Shown piece by piece: positions 15,936-23,740 of a stretch of 33,122 bases of DNA. The position numbers and the translations under genes were made by a program. The notes below the pieces were generated by a model. That model did not search any database and was not told where the DNA came from. It saw only the letters and a program-made list of their open reading frames with translations. Location: NCBI GenBank assembly GCA_038210415.1, contig JBBQWS010000039.1:1-33122 (forward strand), in the 5' to 3' direction. Position 1 is the stretch's first letter, and each line of letters begins with the position of its first letter. Origin of the DNA: JBBQWS01 sp038210415 (GTDB lineage Bacteria; Actinomycetota; Actinomycetes; Prado026).

Positions 15936-16169
15936 CTACTTGCCGTAGACGAACGGGACGACGAACCCGATCAGGGCAAGCGCCTCGGTCAGGGCGAAAC
16001 CGAGCAGCATGTTCTGCCGGATGATCGGGTAGGCCTCAGGCTGGCGCGCGATCGCCTGGACGCCGTTACCGAAGATGATGCCGACGCCGATGCCTGGGCC
16101 GATCGCGGCGAGGCCGTAGCCGATTGAGCCGAGCGAACCCGTGACGCCTTCGGCGAGGAGGTTGATCAT
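15936..16169 (-). CDS. atpE: ATP synthase subunit c
   Basis: This 77-aa proteolipid forms the rotor ring. It has two membrane helices, the first with the glycine pattern GYGLAAIGPGIGVG, a polar loop ARQPE (Arg42-Pro44) that contacts F1, and the second helix with the proton-carrying Glu62 in ALTEALALIGFVVPF. The ATG at 16169 has AAGGA seven bases upstream, a strong ribosome-binding site as expected for the subunit needed in the most copies. Confidence 0.97.
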   Translation of the reverse strand: MINLLAEGVTGSLGSIGYGLAAIGPGIGVGIIFGNGVQAIARQPEAYPIIRQNMLLGFALTEALALIGFVVPFVYGK

Positions 16170-16190
16170 GTCGCTGTCCTTCGTGTCGTC

Positions 16191-16209
16191 CCGGCGGGGG
16201 TTCCGCCGG
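16191..16209 (-). other. Hairpin in the atpB-atpE spacer
   Basis: CCGGCGG (16191-16197) pairs with CCGCCGG (16203-16209) around GGGTT. It lies in the 83-bp spacer upstream of atpE, 21 bases before the start codon. No T-tract follows, so it is not an intrinsic terminator. It could protect the 5' end of a processed atpE message or influence initiation; that is inference. Confidence 0.45.
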
Positions 16210-16252
16210 AGGCTGGGTGGTGCAGGTCGGAACTGATCGGTGTTCTGCTTCC

Positions 16253-17077
16253 TCAGTGTTCTGCGTGCAGTGAGCCGCCGATGTACACGGCCGTCAGGAG
16301 GGTGAAGATGAACGCCTGAAGCGCTTGGATCAGGAGTTCGAACCCGGTCAGAGTCACGGTAACGACCGCGGAAGCGGTCGAGCCGATCACCCCGACGATG
16401 CTCGGGCTCAGGAGGTACCACGTCGCCACGGTGAACGTGGTCAGCAGCAGGTGGCCGGCGAACATGTTGGCGAAGGCCCGGATCGCCAGCGTGAACGGGC
16501 GGACGATCACGTTCGAGATGAACTCGATCGGGGCCAGCAGGAAGTAGAGCCAGACCGGCAGTCCGGGCGGGAACATCATGTTCTTGAAGAAGCCGATCGG
16601 GCCCTGGTGCCGCATGCCGAGGTACATGTACGTCAGCCACACCATGATGGCGAGGGCGACCGGGAACGCGAACCGCGCCGGCACCGGGAACTGCGCCATC
16701 GCGATCACACCGAATAGGTTCATGATCCAGACGAAGAAGAACAACGACGCGAGGAACGGGACGAAGGCGTCGCCGTCCTTGCCGATCACGTCCCGGGCGA
16801 TCTGGTCACGGATGAAGAGGTAGCCGACCTCGCCGAGGTTCTGCATCCGCCCGGGAACGAGCTTGGGCCGCGCGAACGCAGTCAAGAAGAACCACAGGAT
16901 GAAGACGGTGCCGATGATCGCCAGGACCACAGGCTTGGTGATCGACCAGTCGATCCCGAGGAACTTGAACTGCGCGTACGGCTCGAACTCGAAGATGTCC
17001 GCGTTCGGGGCCGGGAACCCGCATCCGGAGCCCAGGTGGCAGGCCTCGGTGAATGCGGCGGCGAGCGCGTTAGCCAC
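16253..17077 (-). CDS. atpB: ATP synthase subunit a
   Basis: This 274-aa membrane stator of Fo forms the proton half-channels against the c ring. The essential Arg is Arg200 in RPFTLAIRAFANMFAGH, and the last helix carries GFELLIQALQAFIFTLLTAVYIGG. Five to six membrane segments can be traced, beginning with PVVLAIIGTVFILWFFLT. The N-terminal ~45 residues precede the first segment, as in other actinobacteria. It starts with GTG at 17077. A candidate promoter lies about 130 bp upstream. Confidence 0.96.
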   Translation of the reverse strand: MANALAAAFTEACHLGSGCGFPAPNADIFEFEPYAQFKFLGIDWSITKPVVLAIIGTVFILWFFLTAFARPKLVPGRMQNLGEVGYLFIRDQIARDVIGKDGDAFVPFLASLFFFVWIMNLFGVIAMAQFPVPARFAFPVALAIMVWLTYMYLGMRHQGPIGFFKNMMFPPGLPVWLYFLLAPIEFISNVIVRPFTLAIRAFANMFAGHLLLTTFTVATWYLLSPSIVGVIGSTASAVVTVTLTGFELLIQALQAFIFTLLTAVYIGGSLHAEH

Positions 17078-17207
17078 GAGTGGCTCCGGCGACGGGTCGC
17101 ATGGTGCGGGGTACCTCCGGGCGGGGTGGAAACGTCAGGGCGGCGCGGTCAGACGGACGTGGCGGATCAACCAGGAAAGGCCGACGGCTGCCCGCTGCGC
17201 GCCAGAC

Positions 17208-17236
17208 ACTATCAGCGCAGCTCTGCTGCCCGACAA
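17208..17236 (-). promoter_or_regulatory. Candidate promoter for the atp operon
   Basis: On the minus strand TTGTCG (17236-17231) and GATAGT (17213-17208) are separated by 17 bp, close to the sigma-70 pattern used by actinobacterial housekeeping sigma factors. It lies in the 182-bp gap between the atpI-like gene and atpB, giving a leader of about 125 bases. The -10 block GATAGTGTC recurs upstream of hom (29231-29223). Pattern match only. Confidence 0.35.
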
Positions 17237-17259
17237 TCGGGGCGAGAGCCTCACCAGGG

Positions 17260-17679
17260 CTAGATCCGGTCGGTGCGTTCGGGGTCCACGTAGAGCATCT
17301 TGAGCTTGCTGAACGTGCGCACCTCGAAGCCGGTCCAGACGATCGTGCAGACCACGATCGTGAGCCCGAAGACCTTGGTGTCGAAGAGCGTCGTGTCCTT
17401 GAACACCAAGATCAGCCCCAGCATCACGGCGATCTTGACCATGTAGGTGATGAGCGCCGCGTTCATCGCCGCGTAGGCCGACCCACGGGAGGCCCGACCG
17501 ACCACGAGGGAGCTGAAACTGAAGAACCCGAGCACCATGGCCGTGCCCAAGAAGGCCCCGAGGGCACCCTTGCCGGACGCGACGACCGCTCCGACGACGA
17601 CCGCCACCACGCCGGTCAGGGCGGTCGGGACGGCAGCTCCGCGCAGCATGGCCGCATCGTTCTCACGCATGGTGCTCAT
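17260..17679 (-). CDS. AtpI-like small membrane protein
   Basis: This 139-aa protein has four predicted membrane segments (about 16-34, 38-60, 69-93 and 102-120) and lies directly upstream of atpB. That position and size match the AtpI/UncI or Rv1303-type proteins found before actinobacterial atp operons; AtpI assists c-ring assembly in other bacteria, but sequence identity across these proteins is low. Basic and acidic residues cluster at the C-terminus (KLKMLYVDPERTDRI). The ATG at 17679 overlaps the wecA stop (ATGA). Function is inferred from context. Confidence 0.75.
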   Translation of the reverse strand: MSTMRENDAAMLRGAAVPTALTGVVAVVVGAVVASGKGALGAFLGTAMVLGFFSFSSLVVGRASRGSAYAAMNAALITYMVKIAVMLGLILVFKDTTLFDTKVFGLTIVVCTIVWTGFEVRTFSKLKMLYVDPERTDRI

Positions 17680-18809
17680 GGCAGGAGGCTACCGCTCGGC
17701 CGCCGCGCGCCCTGCAGCCACGGCCAGCTCACCAGCAGCACCAGCACGACCAGCCCGGTCATGATCAGCACGCCGGCCACCCCGACCGGCAGCACCGCGA
17801 GGCCGACCGCACCGTAGGCGACCAGCGCGGTCCAGCCGTACATGATCAGCACGGCCCGGCGCTGGGAGTGCCCCAGCTCGAGCAGCCGGTGGTGCAGGTG
17901 CTGCTTGTCCGGGGCGAACGGCGATCGCCCGGCCCTGGTGCGCCGCACGATGGCCAGCCCCATGTCGACGGCCGGCACGCCGAGCACCGCGAGCGGCACG
18001 AGCAGGGGCAGCAGGGTCGGCAGCCGCTCGAGCCCACCGACCCCGCCACCTCCGACCCCGCCCCCGAAGTCGACCCGACCGGTGAGCGTGAGCGTCGATG
18101 ACGCCAGCAGCAGGCCGATGAGCATCGACCCTGAGTCGCCCATGAAGATCCGGGCCGGGCTGAAGTTGTGCACGAGGAAGCCCGCGCACATGCCCACGAG
18201 CGCAGCCGACAGCAGCGAGGGGGTGACGGCCCGCTGGACGTCGTGCTGCACCGAGAAGACGTACGAGTAGAGGAAGAACGCGCTCGCGGCGATGCCGATC
18301 ACCCCGGCAGCGAGCCCGTCAAGCCCGTCGACGAAGTTGACGGCATTGATCGTCACGACGACGACCAGAATCGTCAGCAGGGTGCCGGACGTGCTGTCGA
18401 GAACCAGCGTCTGGCCCGGGAGCGGCAGCCAGAACAGCTGCACGCCCTGCAAGGCCATCAGGCCGGCCGCGAGAGTCTGCCCGGCCAGCTTGGTGATCGC
18501 GTCGAGCCCCCACACGTCGTCGACCACGCCGACACCGGTGATCACCAAGGCACCGATCACGACACCCCGCACGTCGCCGTCGGTCCCGAAGACACTGCGG
18601 AGCAACGGCAGCTTGCTCGCCACGAGCAGCGCGGCCAGCAGGCCCAGCAGCATCCCGACGCCGCCGAGTCTGGGGATCGGAGTGTCGTGGACGTCGCGGT
18701 CCCGGATCTCGGCAAGGACCCGGAACCGGATCGCGACGGCCCGGATCATGCCGACGGTGAGGTACGTGCAGGCCGCGGCGACGAAGAGGGTGAGCAGGTA
18801 TTCGCGCAC
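17676..18809 (-). CDS. wecA: Undecaprenyl-phosphate GlcNAc-1-phosphate transferase
   Basis: This 377-aa polytopic membrane enzyme of the MraY/WecA/TagO family transfers GlcNAc-1-phosphate to a polyprenyl phosphate, starting arabinogalactan-type or teichoic-acid linkage units. Signature residues are Asp97-Asp98 (GVVDDVWG), NAVNFVDGLDG (155-165), GDSGS (234-238) and the HxHH motif in DKQHLHHRLL (His314, 316, 317), which marks GlcNAc-type family members. A short glycine-rich loop (249-259, GGGVGGGGVGG) lies in a cytoplasmic or external loop and is unusual. The GTG start at 18809 follows glyA by 13 bp. In M. tuberculosis the same place before atp is held by rfe/wecA. Confidence 0.93.
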   Translation of the reverse strand: MREYLLTLFVAAACTYLTVGMIRAVAIRFRVLAEIRDRDVHDTPIPRLGGVGMLLGLLAALLVASKLPLLRSVFGTDGDVRGVVIGALVITGVGVVDDVWGLDAITKLAGQTLAAGLMALQGVQLFWLPLPGQTLVLDSTSGTLLTILVVVVTINAVNFVDGLDGLAAGVIGIAASAFFLYSYVFSVQHDVQRAVTPSLLSAALVGMCAGFLVHNFSPARIFMGDSGSMLIGLLLASSTLTLTGRVDFGGGVGGGGVGGLERLPTLLPLLVPLAVLGVPAVDMGLAIVRRTRAGRSPFAPDKQHLHHRLLELGHSQRRAVLIMYGWTALVAYGAVGLAVLPVGVAGVLIMTGLVVLVLLVSWPWLQGARRPSGSLLP

Positions 18810-18822
18810 CCCGCGGGGCCGA

Positions 18823-20106
18823 CTAGTCCCGCGGGTAGGCCGGGTGGCGCGCCACCATCGACGTCACCGCCGCACCCACCTCGGCGGCCGCGGAGCCGTC
18901 GGCGTCGCGGACCGCCCGGCCGATCAGGCCCGCGATCTCCTTCATGTCGGTCTCGGCCATGCCCTGCGTCGTGACAGCCGGCGTGCCGACCCGGATGCCC
19001 GAGCCGATCGACGGCGGCTGCGGGTCGTACGGGATGGAGTTCTTGTTCAACGTGATGCCCGCGGCTCCACAACGGGCCTCAGCCTCGCTGCCGGTCACCT
19101 CGAGGTTCTGCAGGTCGATCAGGGCGAGGTGCGTGTCGGTGCCCCCGGACACGGTGCGCATGCCCTCCTCGGCCATCGCGGCGGAAAGCGCCTGGGCGTT
19201 GGCGATGACCTGGCGGGCGTACACCTGGTACTCCGGGGTCGCCGCCTCACGCAGCGCAACCGCCTTGCCGGCCACGCAGTGCATCAGCGGCCCGCCCTGC
19301 ATCATCGGGAACACCGCCTTGTCGATCGCGGCGGCGTGCTCGGCCTTGCACAGGATCATGCCGCCCCGCGGGCCGCGCAGGACCTTGTGCGTCGTGAAGC
19401 AGACAACGTCGGCGAACGGCACCGGTGACGGGATCGCCTTGCCGGCGACCAGCCCGATGAAGTGGGCGGCGTCGACCATCAGGATCGCGCCCACCTCGTC
19501 CGCAATCGAACGGAACGCGGCGAAGTCGATCAGCCGCGAGTAGGCCGTCGCCCCGCAGATGATCATCTTCGGCTGGTGCTCTATCGCGAGCGAGCGCACC
19601 TCGTCGTAGTCGATCAGCTCGGTGTCCCTGCGGACGCCGTAGGAGACGATGTTGAACCACTTGCCGGAGAAGTTCACCTTCGAGCCGTGGGTGAGGTGAC
19701 CTCCGTGCGGCAGGCTCATCGCGAGCACCGTGTCGCCGGGCTTGACGAACGCGCCGTACGCCGCGATGTTGGCGCTGGCGCCGGAGTGTGGCTGAAGATT
19801 GGCGTGGTCGGCGCCGAAGAGCGACTTGGCCCGCTCGATGCCGATCAGCTCGGCCTTGTCGACCTCGGAGCAGCCGCCGTAGTAGCGCTTGCCCGGGTAG
19901 CCCTCGGCGTACTTGTTCGACAGCGTGGAACCGACCGCCGCGAGCACCGCGGGTGAGGTGAAGTTCTCGCTGGCGATGAGCTGCAGCCCGCCGCGCAACC
20001 GGTCGAGCTCGCCGAGGATGACTGCGGCGATCTCCGGATCCTCGTGCTGGAGAGCGTTGAAGTCGGGGCCCCAGAAGGGAACATCGGAGTGGTCGCTGCT
20101 GCTCAC
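18823..20106 (-). CDS. glyA: Serine hydroxymethyltransferase
   Basis: This 427-aa PLP enzyme converts serine and tetrahydrofolate to glycine and methylene-THF. The N-terminal part has LQLIASENFTSPAVL and NKYAEGYPGKRYYGG. The PLP lysine is Lys241 in FTTHKVLRGPRGG, with VDAAHFIGL before it supplying the Asp/His that contact the cofactor. I chose the GTG at 20106 because GAGGAG lies seven bases upstream; the open frame runs about 95 codons further but is Arg/Ser/Thr-rich antisense-like sequence that overlaps the phosphatase gene. It is followed closely by wecA. Confidence 0.96.
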   Translation of the reverse strand: MSSSDHSDVPFWGPDFNALQHEDPEIAAVILGELDRLRGGLQLIASENFTSPAVLAAVGSTLSNKYAEGYPGKRYYGGCSEVDKAELIGIERAKSLFGADHANLQPHSGASANIAAYGAFVKPGDTVLAMSLPHGGHLTHGSKVNFSGKWFNIVSYGVRRDTELIDYDEVRSLAIEHQPKMIICGATAYSRLIDFAAFRSIADEVGAILMVDAAHFIGLVAGKAIPSPVPFADVVCFTTHKVLRGPRGGMILCKAEHAAAIDKAVFPMMQGGPLMHCVAGKAVALREAATPEYQVYARQVIANAQALSAAMAEEGMRTVSGGTDTHLALIDLQNLEVTGSEAEARCGAAGITLNKNSIPYDPQPPSIGSGIRVGTPAVTTQGMAETDMKEIAGLIGRAVRDADGSAAAEVGAAVTSMVARHPAYPRD

Positions 20107-20143
20107 GGCAAGGCTCCTCGGTCTGACGTCGCTGGTCGCGCAG

Positions 20144-20172
20144 AGTCTAAGCCTCCGGCTACAGCGGACGAA
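20144..20172 (-). promoter_or_regulatory. Candidate glyA promoter
   Basis: On the minus strand TTCGTC (20172-20167) and TAGACT (20149-20144) are spaced by 17 bp. The -35 box is within the last codons of the phosphatase gene and the -10 is in the 52-bp gap before glyA, giving a leader of about 30 bases that contains the GAGGAG ribosome-binding site. Pattern match only. Confidence 0.35.
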
Positions 20173-20731
20173 GGATCGCCTCGACAGCGCCGGTGATCTC
20201 GCGGGCCGTAGCCCGGTAGACATCCAGCGGCTGGTCGTACGGGTCGTCGATGTCGTCCGCGTCGCGGTGTGGCGGCGAGGCGATCGCCCGGCGCTGGACT
20301 CCGACCTCGACCAGTGCCCGCAGCCGGTCCGCCGGGGAGCCTGGTGGAAGGTCGTCGGGTTGGACCGCGGCGACGAGCCGGGCCAGCTCACGCAGGGCGA
20401 ACGTGCGCCGCAGGGCTCGTGGTTCGAGCCCCAGCACCTGTCGTCGGTGGTCGGCGGTCGCGGTCAGGACGAGGTCGGCCCACTGCACCTGAAGCTCCCG
20501 CAGCCAGGTCGCGGTGAACCCGCTCGCGTCGACGCCCAGCTCGCCGAGCACCCGCGTCGCCGGCCCGTGCATCCCCTGACCGGCGTGGCCGCCGTACGTG
20601 CCCGCTCCGCGGACCTCGAACTCCGCCGACTGGTCCCCGAACCGCGCCTCGAGCTCGGCGCGCATGATCCGTTCGGCCATCGGTGACCGGCAGATGTTCC
20701 CCGTGCAGACGTGCAGGACGGTGAACGTCAC
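20159..20731 (-). CDS. Low-molecular-weight protein phosphatase
   Basis: This 190-aa enzyme of the LMW-PTP/arsenate reductase fold has the P-loop C9-TGNIC-R15-S within VLHVCTGNICRSPMAER, and the general-acid motif DPYD (Asp163) near the C-terminus. Such proteins dephosphorylate tyrosine, or arginine in the YwlE group. The family is commonly about 150-160 aa; the extra length here is in the region between residues 105 and 160, rich in Arg, Asp and Pro. It starts with GTG at 20731 overlapping the sua5 stop (GTGA). Its place between sua5 and glyA suggests a conserved cluster rather than a dedicated polysaccharide locus; no tyrosine kinase is nearby. Confidence 0.88.
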   Translation of the reverse strand: MTFTVLHVCTGNICRSPMAERIMRAELEARFGDQSAEFEVRGAGTYGGHAGQGMHGPATRVLGELGVDASGFTATWLRELQVQWADLVLTATADHRRQVLGLEPRALRRTFALRELARLVAAVQPDDLPPGSPADRLRALVEVGVQRRAIASPPHRDADDIDDPYDQPLDVYRATAREITGAVEAILRPL

Positions 20732-21375
20732 TCAGCCACCTCGAGGTCGGGGCAGACCTCCCGCAGCTGCTCGAGCGAGATCGCGCCGAGCCGAAGCAAC
20801 CGGGGTACCGGCTGGGTCACGTCGACGATCGTCGACGGAACCGGCGCCCGGCACGGTCCGCCGTCGAGGTAGACCGACACCGCGTCGCCGAGCTGAGCCT
20901 GCGCCTCGTCGGCGGTGGTCGCCGGCAGCTCCCCGCTACGGTTCGCCGAGCTCACCGCCATCGGACCCACGAGCTCAAGCAGCTCGATCGCCACCGGGTG
21001 CAGCGGCATCCGGACCGCGACGCTGCCGCCTGCGTCGCCGAGGTCCCAGGCGAGCGAAGCGGCCTGCTTGACCACGATCGTGAGCGCGCCGGGCCAGAAC
21101 GCCTCGGTCAGCCGCTCCCCCGCGAACGACAACCACCCGGTCAGCCCGGACACGGTGCGCGCCCCCCCGACGAGAACAGGCACCGGCATGTCCCGGCCGC
21201 GGCCCTTCGCCGCCAGGAGGTCGGCGACAGCGGTCGGCTTGAACGCATCGCAACCGACGCCGTAGACGGTGTCGGTCGGCAGGACGACGAGCTCGCCGCG
21301 ACGCGCGGCCTGGGCGGCCTGCTCGATGCCCTCAGCGCGCTGCTCGGAGTCAGAGCAGTCATACCGCCGGCTCAT
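20728..21375 (-). CDS. L-threonylcarbamoyladenylate synthase (Sua5/YrdC/YciO)
   Basis: This 215-aa protein makes threonylcarbamoyl-AMP from threonine, bicarbonate and ATP for the t6A modification of ANN-decoding tRNAs. Conserved parts are LVVLPTDTVYGVGCDA, the KGRGRDMPVPVLV segment (the KxR and SxN type motifs), FWPGALTIV and MAVSSANRSGELP. It is YrdC-like, without the extra C-terminal Sua5 domain. I chose the ATG at 21375, which has AAGGGA about eight bases upstream and overlaps the prmC stop (ATGA); the longer upstream frame runs through prmC. The prfA-prmC-sua5 order is common in bacteria. Confidence 0.93.
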   Translation of the reverse strand: MSRRYDCSDSEQRAEGIEQAAQAARRGELVVLPTDTVYGVGCDAFKPTAVADLLAAKGRGRDMPVPVLVGGARTVSGLTGWLSFAGERLTEAFWPGALTIVVKQAASLAWDLGDAGGSVAVRMPLHPVAIELLELVGPMAVSSANRSGELPATTADEAQAQLGDAVSVYLDGGPCRAPVPSTIVDVTQPVPRLLRLGAISLEQLREVCPDLEVAE

Positions 21376-22232
21376 GTCGGGTCCCTTCGTACAGCTGTGG
21401 CGAACCGGTCCCGCCCCGCGAGGTCGCGATGCCCGGTGATGTCGGTCCATCCTGCCTGCTCGGTGAGAAGTGCGACCACGGACGCGCCCTGGACGTCGGC
21501 GTGCTCGACCACGAAGCCGCCGCCCGGCCGCAGCAGTCGAGCAGCCGTCCGGGCCACGCCACGGACGAGGCCGAGGCCGTCGGGGCCTGTGCCCCACAGC
21601 GCCACGGGCGGCTCGTGCGCCAGCACCTCGGGGTCGCGGATCAGGCCGTCGGCGGGGATGTATGGCGGGTTCGCGGCCACGACGTCGACCTGGCCGTCCA
21701 GCTCGGGCAACGCCGTCAGGGCGTCGCCCTCGTGCACCCCCACCGATGTGCCCGCGGCGTTACGGCGGGTCCAGACCAGCGCGTCGGGAGACAGCTCCAC
21801 TGCGTGGACCACCGCCGTGGGAACCTCGTGCGCGATCGCCAGCGCGATCACCCCGGATCCGCTGCACAGGTCGACGACGACCGGGCGTTGCCCGGTGGCC
21901 GCGACCGCCTTGGCCCGGTCGACCGCCCACCCGGCCACCAGCTCGGTCTCCGGACGCGGGGTGAAGACACCCGGCCCGACCGCTACCTCGATGTACCGGA
22001 AGGCCGCGGTCCCGAGGATGTGCTGCAACGGCTCGCGTCGCTCGCGTCGCTCGACTGCGGCGGCAAAGGCGGCAGCCTGACTCGTGTCGAAGGAGGCGAC
22101 GGCGAGCAGCCGACCGCGGGTCGTACCCAGCGCGTGTGCTGCCAGCTCCTCGGCGTCGAACCGCGGCGACGGGACTCCGGCCGCCTCGAACCGCCGCGTC
22201 GCCTGCCCGACCAGCGTCCAGACGTCAGACAT
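21372..22232 (-). CDS. prmC: Release factor glutamine methyltransferase
   Basis: This 286-aa SAM-dependent methyltransferase modifies the GGQ glutamine of release factors 1 and 2. The N-terminal helical substrate-binding domain is followed by the linker PLQHILGTAAFRY, the SAM-binding loop VVDLCSGSGVIALA (119-132) and the catalytic NPPY (188-191). Its substrate, RF1, is encoded immediately upstream. The ATG at 22232 overlaps the end of prfA by eight bases. Confidence 0.95.
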   Translation of the reverse strand: MSDVWTLVGQATRRFEAAGVPSPRFDAEELAAHALGTTRGRLLAVASFDTSQAAAFAAAVERRERREPLQHILGTAAFRYIEVAVGPGVFTPRPETELVAGWAVDRAKAVAATGQRPVVVDLCSGSGVIALAIAHEVPTAVVHAVELSPDALVWTRRNAAGTSVGVHEGDALTALPELDGQVDVVAANPPYIPADGLIRDPEVLAHEPPVALWGTGPDGLGLVRGVARTAARLLRPGGGFVVEHADVQGASVVALLTEQAGWTDITGHRDLAGRDRFATAVRRDPT

Positions 22233-23295
22233 CGCCGGCGAGCTTGGCCGCCAGGTCGGCGTCGACCGCCGACTGCACCACCGGGTCGAGGTCGCCGGCC
22301 AGCACCTGCTCCAGGTTGTACGCCTTGAAGCCAGTGCGGTGATCGGCGATCCGGTTCTCCGGGTAGTTGTACGTGCGGATCCGTTCGGAGCGGTCGACGG
22401 TGCGCACCTGGCTGCGCCGCAGGTCCGACGACACGGCGTCGGCCGCCTCCTGTGCGGCGACGAGCATGCGCGCCCGCAGGATCCGCATGGCCGACTCCTT
22501 GTTCTGCAGCTGCGACTTCTCGTTCTGGCAAGACACGACGATGCCCGTGGGCACGTGCGTGATCCGGACCGCCGAGTCGGTCGTGTTGACGCTCTGCCCG
22601 CCCGGCCCGCTGGACCGGAAGACATCGATCCGCAGGTCGTTCGGGTCGATGGTGACCTCGACGTCCTCGGCCTCAGGCAGCACCAGCACCCCGGCCGCCG
22701 AAGTGTGGATCCGCCCCTGCGACTCGGTGGCCGGCACGCGCTGCACCCGGTGCACGCCACCTTCGTACTTCAGCCGCGCGAACGGCGCGGTGCCCGGCTC
22801 GGGGATTCCGCGGGCCTTCACCGCGACCGAGACGTCCTTGTAGCCCCCGAGGTCGGACTCCTGGGCATCGAGGATCTCGGTCTTCCAGCCCCGCTTCTCG
22901 GCGTACCGCAGGTACATCCGCAGCAGGTCGCCCGCGAACAGCGCCGACTCGTCCCCGCCCTCGCCTGCCTTGACCTCGAGGATCACGTCACGGTCGTCGT
23001 CGGGGTCACGCGGAACGAGCAGGTGCTGAAGCTGGGCCTCCAGCTCGCCCCTGCGCCCGGTCAGGCTCTCGACCTCGGCGGCGAACGACTCGTCCTGCTC
23101 GACCAGCTCGGTCGCGGCCTCAAGGTCGTCGCTCACCTGCCGCCACTCTCGGTAGGCGCCCACGATCGAGCCGAGCTCGGCGTAGCGGCGACCGAGCCGA
23201 CGGGCCGCACCAGCGTCGCCGTGGATCGCCGGATCGGCCAGCTGGGCCTCGAGGTCGGCGTACTCCGAGACCATGCCCTCGACGTTCTCGAACAC
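22225..23295 (-). CDS. prfA: Peptide chain release factor 1
   Basis: This 356-aa factor recognises UAA and UAG stop codons. The codon-reading tripeptide PAT (188-190, in RVQRVPATESQG) identifies RF1 rather than RF2 (SPF). The peptidyl-hydrolysis motif GGQ (232-234) is in RSSGPGGQSVNTTDSA, and its Gln is the PrmC target. It starts with GTG at 23295, with AAGGGA about ten bases upstream. A terminator-like hairpin separates it from rpmE upstream, so a promoter in that 88-bp gap is likely. Confidence 0.97.
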   Translation of the reverse strand: MFENVEGMVSEYADLEAQLADPAIHGDAGAARRLGRRYAELGSIVGAYREWRQVSDDLEAATELVEQDESFAAEVESLTGRRGELEAQLQHLLVPRDPDDDRDVILEVKAGEGGDESALFAGDLLRMYLRYAEKRGWKTEILDAQESDLGGYKDVSVAVKARGIPEPGTAPFARLKYEGGVHRVQRVPATESQGRIHTSAAGVLVLPEAEDVEVTIDPNDLRIDVFRSSGPGGQSVNTTDSAVRITHVPTGIVVSCQNEKSQLQNKESAMRILRARMLVAAQEAADAVSSDLRRSQVRTVDRSERIRTYNYPENRIADHRTGFKAYNLEQVLAGDLDPVVQSAVDADLAAKLAGDV

Positions 23296-23343
23296 GAGCA
23301 GTCCCTTCCTCGTACCGGAGATGCCTGCCTCGGAAATGACAGC

Positions 23344-23373
23344 GACGCCGCCCCGGTTCTCCGGGACGGCGTC
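23344..23373 (-). terminator. Terminator-like hairpin after rpmE
   Basis: GACGCCG plus CCCCGG (23344-23356) pairs with 23361-23373 around TTCT, 13 bp with one mismatch. On the minus strand it begins 10 bases after the rpmE stop and is followed by GCTGTCATTTCC, a weak T-rich stretch. It fits a moderate intrinsic terminator between rpmE and prfA, though it could also only stabilise the rpmE 3' end. Confidence 0.65.
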
Positions 23374-23383
23374 GTGTGCACAG

Positions 23384-23605
23384 CTACTTGGACGCGTCTT
23401 CCTTCTTGCCGAACCGCTGCTCCCACTTGGCCACGCGACCGCCGGTGTCCAGGATCTTCTGCTTGCCCGTGTAGAACGGGTGGCAGGCCGAGCAGACGTC
23501 GGCGGAGATCTGGCCGCTCTTGGCGGTGCTGCGGGTGGTGAACGAGTTGCCGCAGGTGCAGGTGACCTTGGTCTCGATGTACTCGGGGTGGATGTCCGGC
23601 TTCAT
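23384..23605 (-). CDS. rpmE: 50S ribosomal protein L31 (zinc-binding form)
   Basis: This 73-aa large-subunit ribosomal protein has four zinc-ligand cysteines, Cys16, Cys18, Cys38 and Cys41 (TCTCGNSF and VCSACHPF), which mark it as the C+ form; actinobacteria usually carry a cysteine-free paralogue elsewhere for zinc starvation. The ATG at 23605 has GAGGAG seven bases upstream. Its position after rho is conserved. Confidence 0.97.
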   Translation of the reverse strand: MKPDIHPEYIETKVTCTCGNSFTTRSTAKSGQISADVCSACHPFYTGKQKILDTGGRVAKWEQRFGKKEDASK

Positions 23606-23740
23606 GCGTCGTCTCCTCAATCGGTTCGGTGGCGCCGGGTCGTCGTCCCCCGCCGAGCTGGTGGGGGTGGACGTGAACCGGGCCGAGCGCCCAGTGTGAC
23701 AGCACGGGCTGCGTACGCCCAAACGGCTGGCAGGGGTGGG

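Noticed and set aside
20107..20391. A 95-residue N-terminal extension of GlyA
   Set aside because: It overlaps the phosphatase gene and lacks homology. GTG 20106 has a good GAGGAG site and gives the family length.
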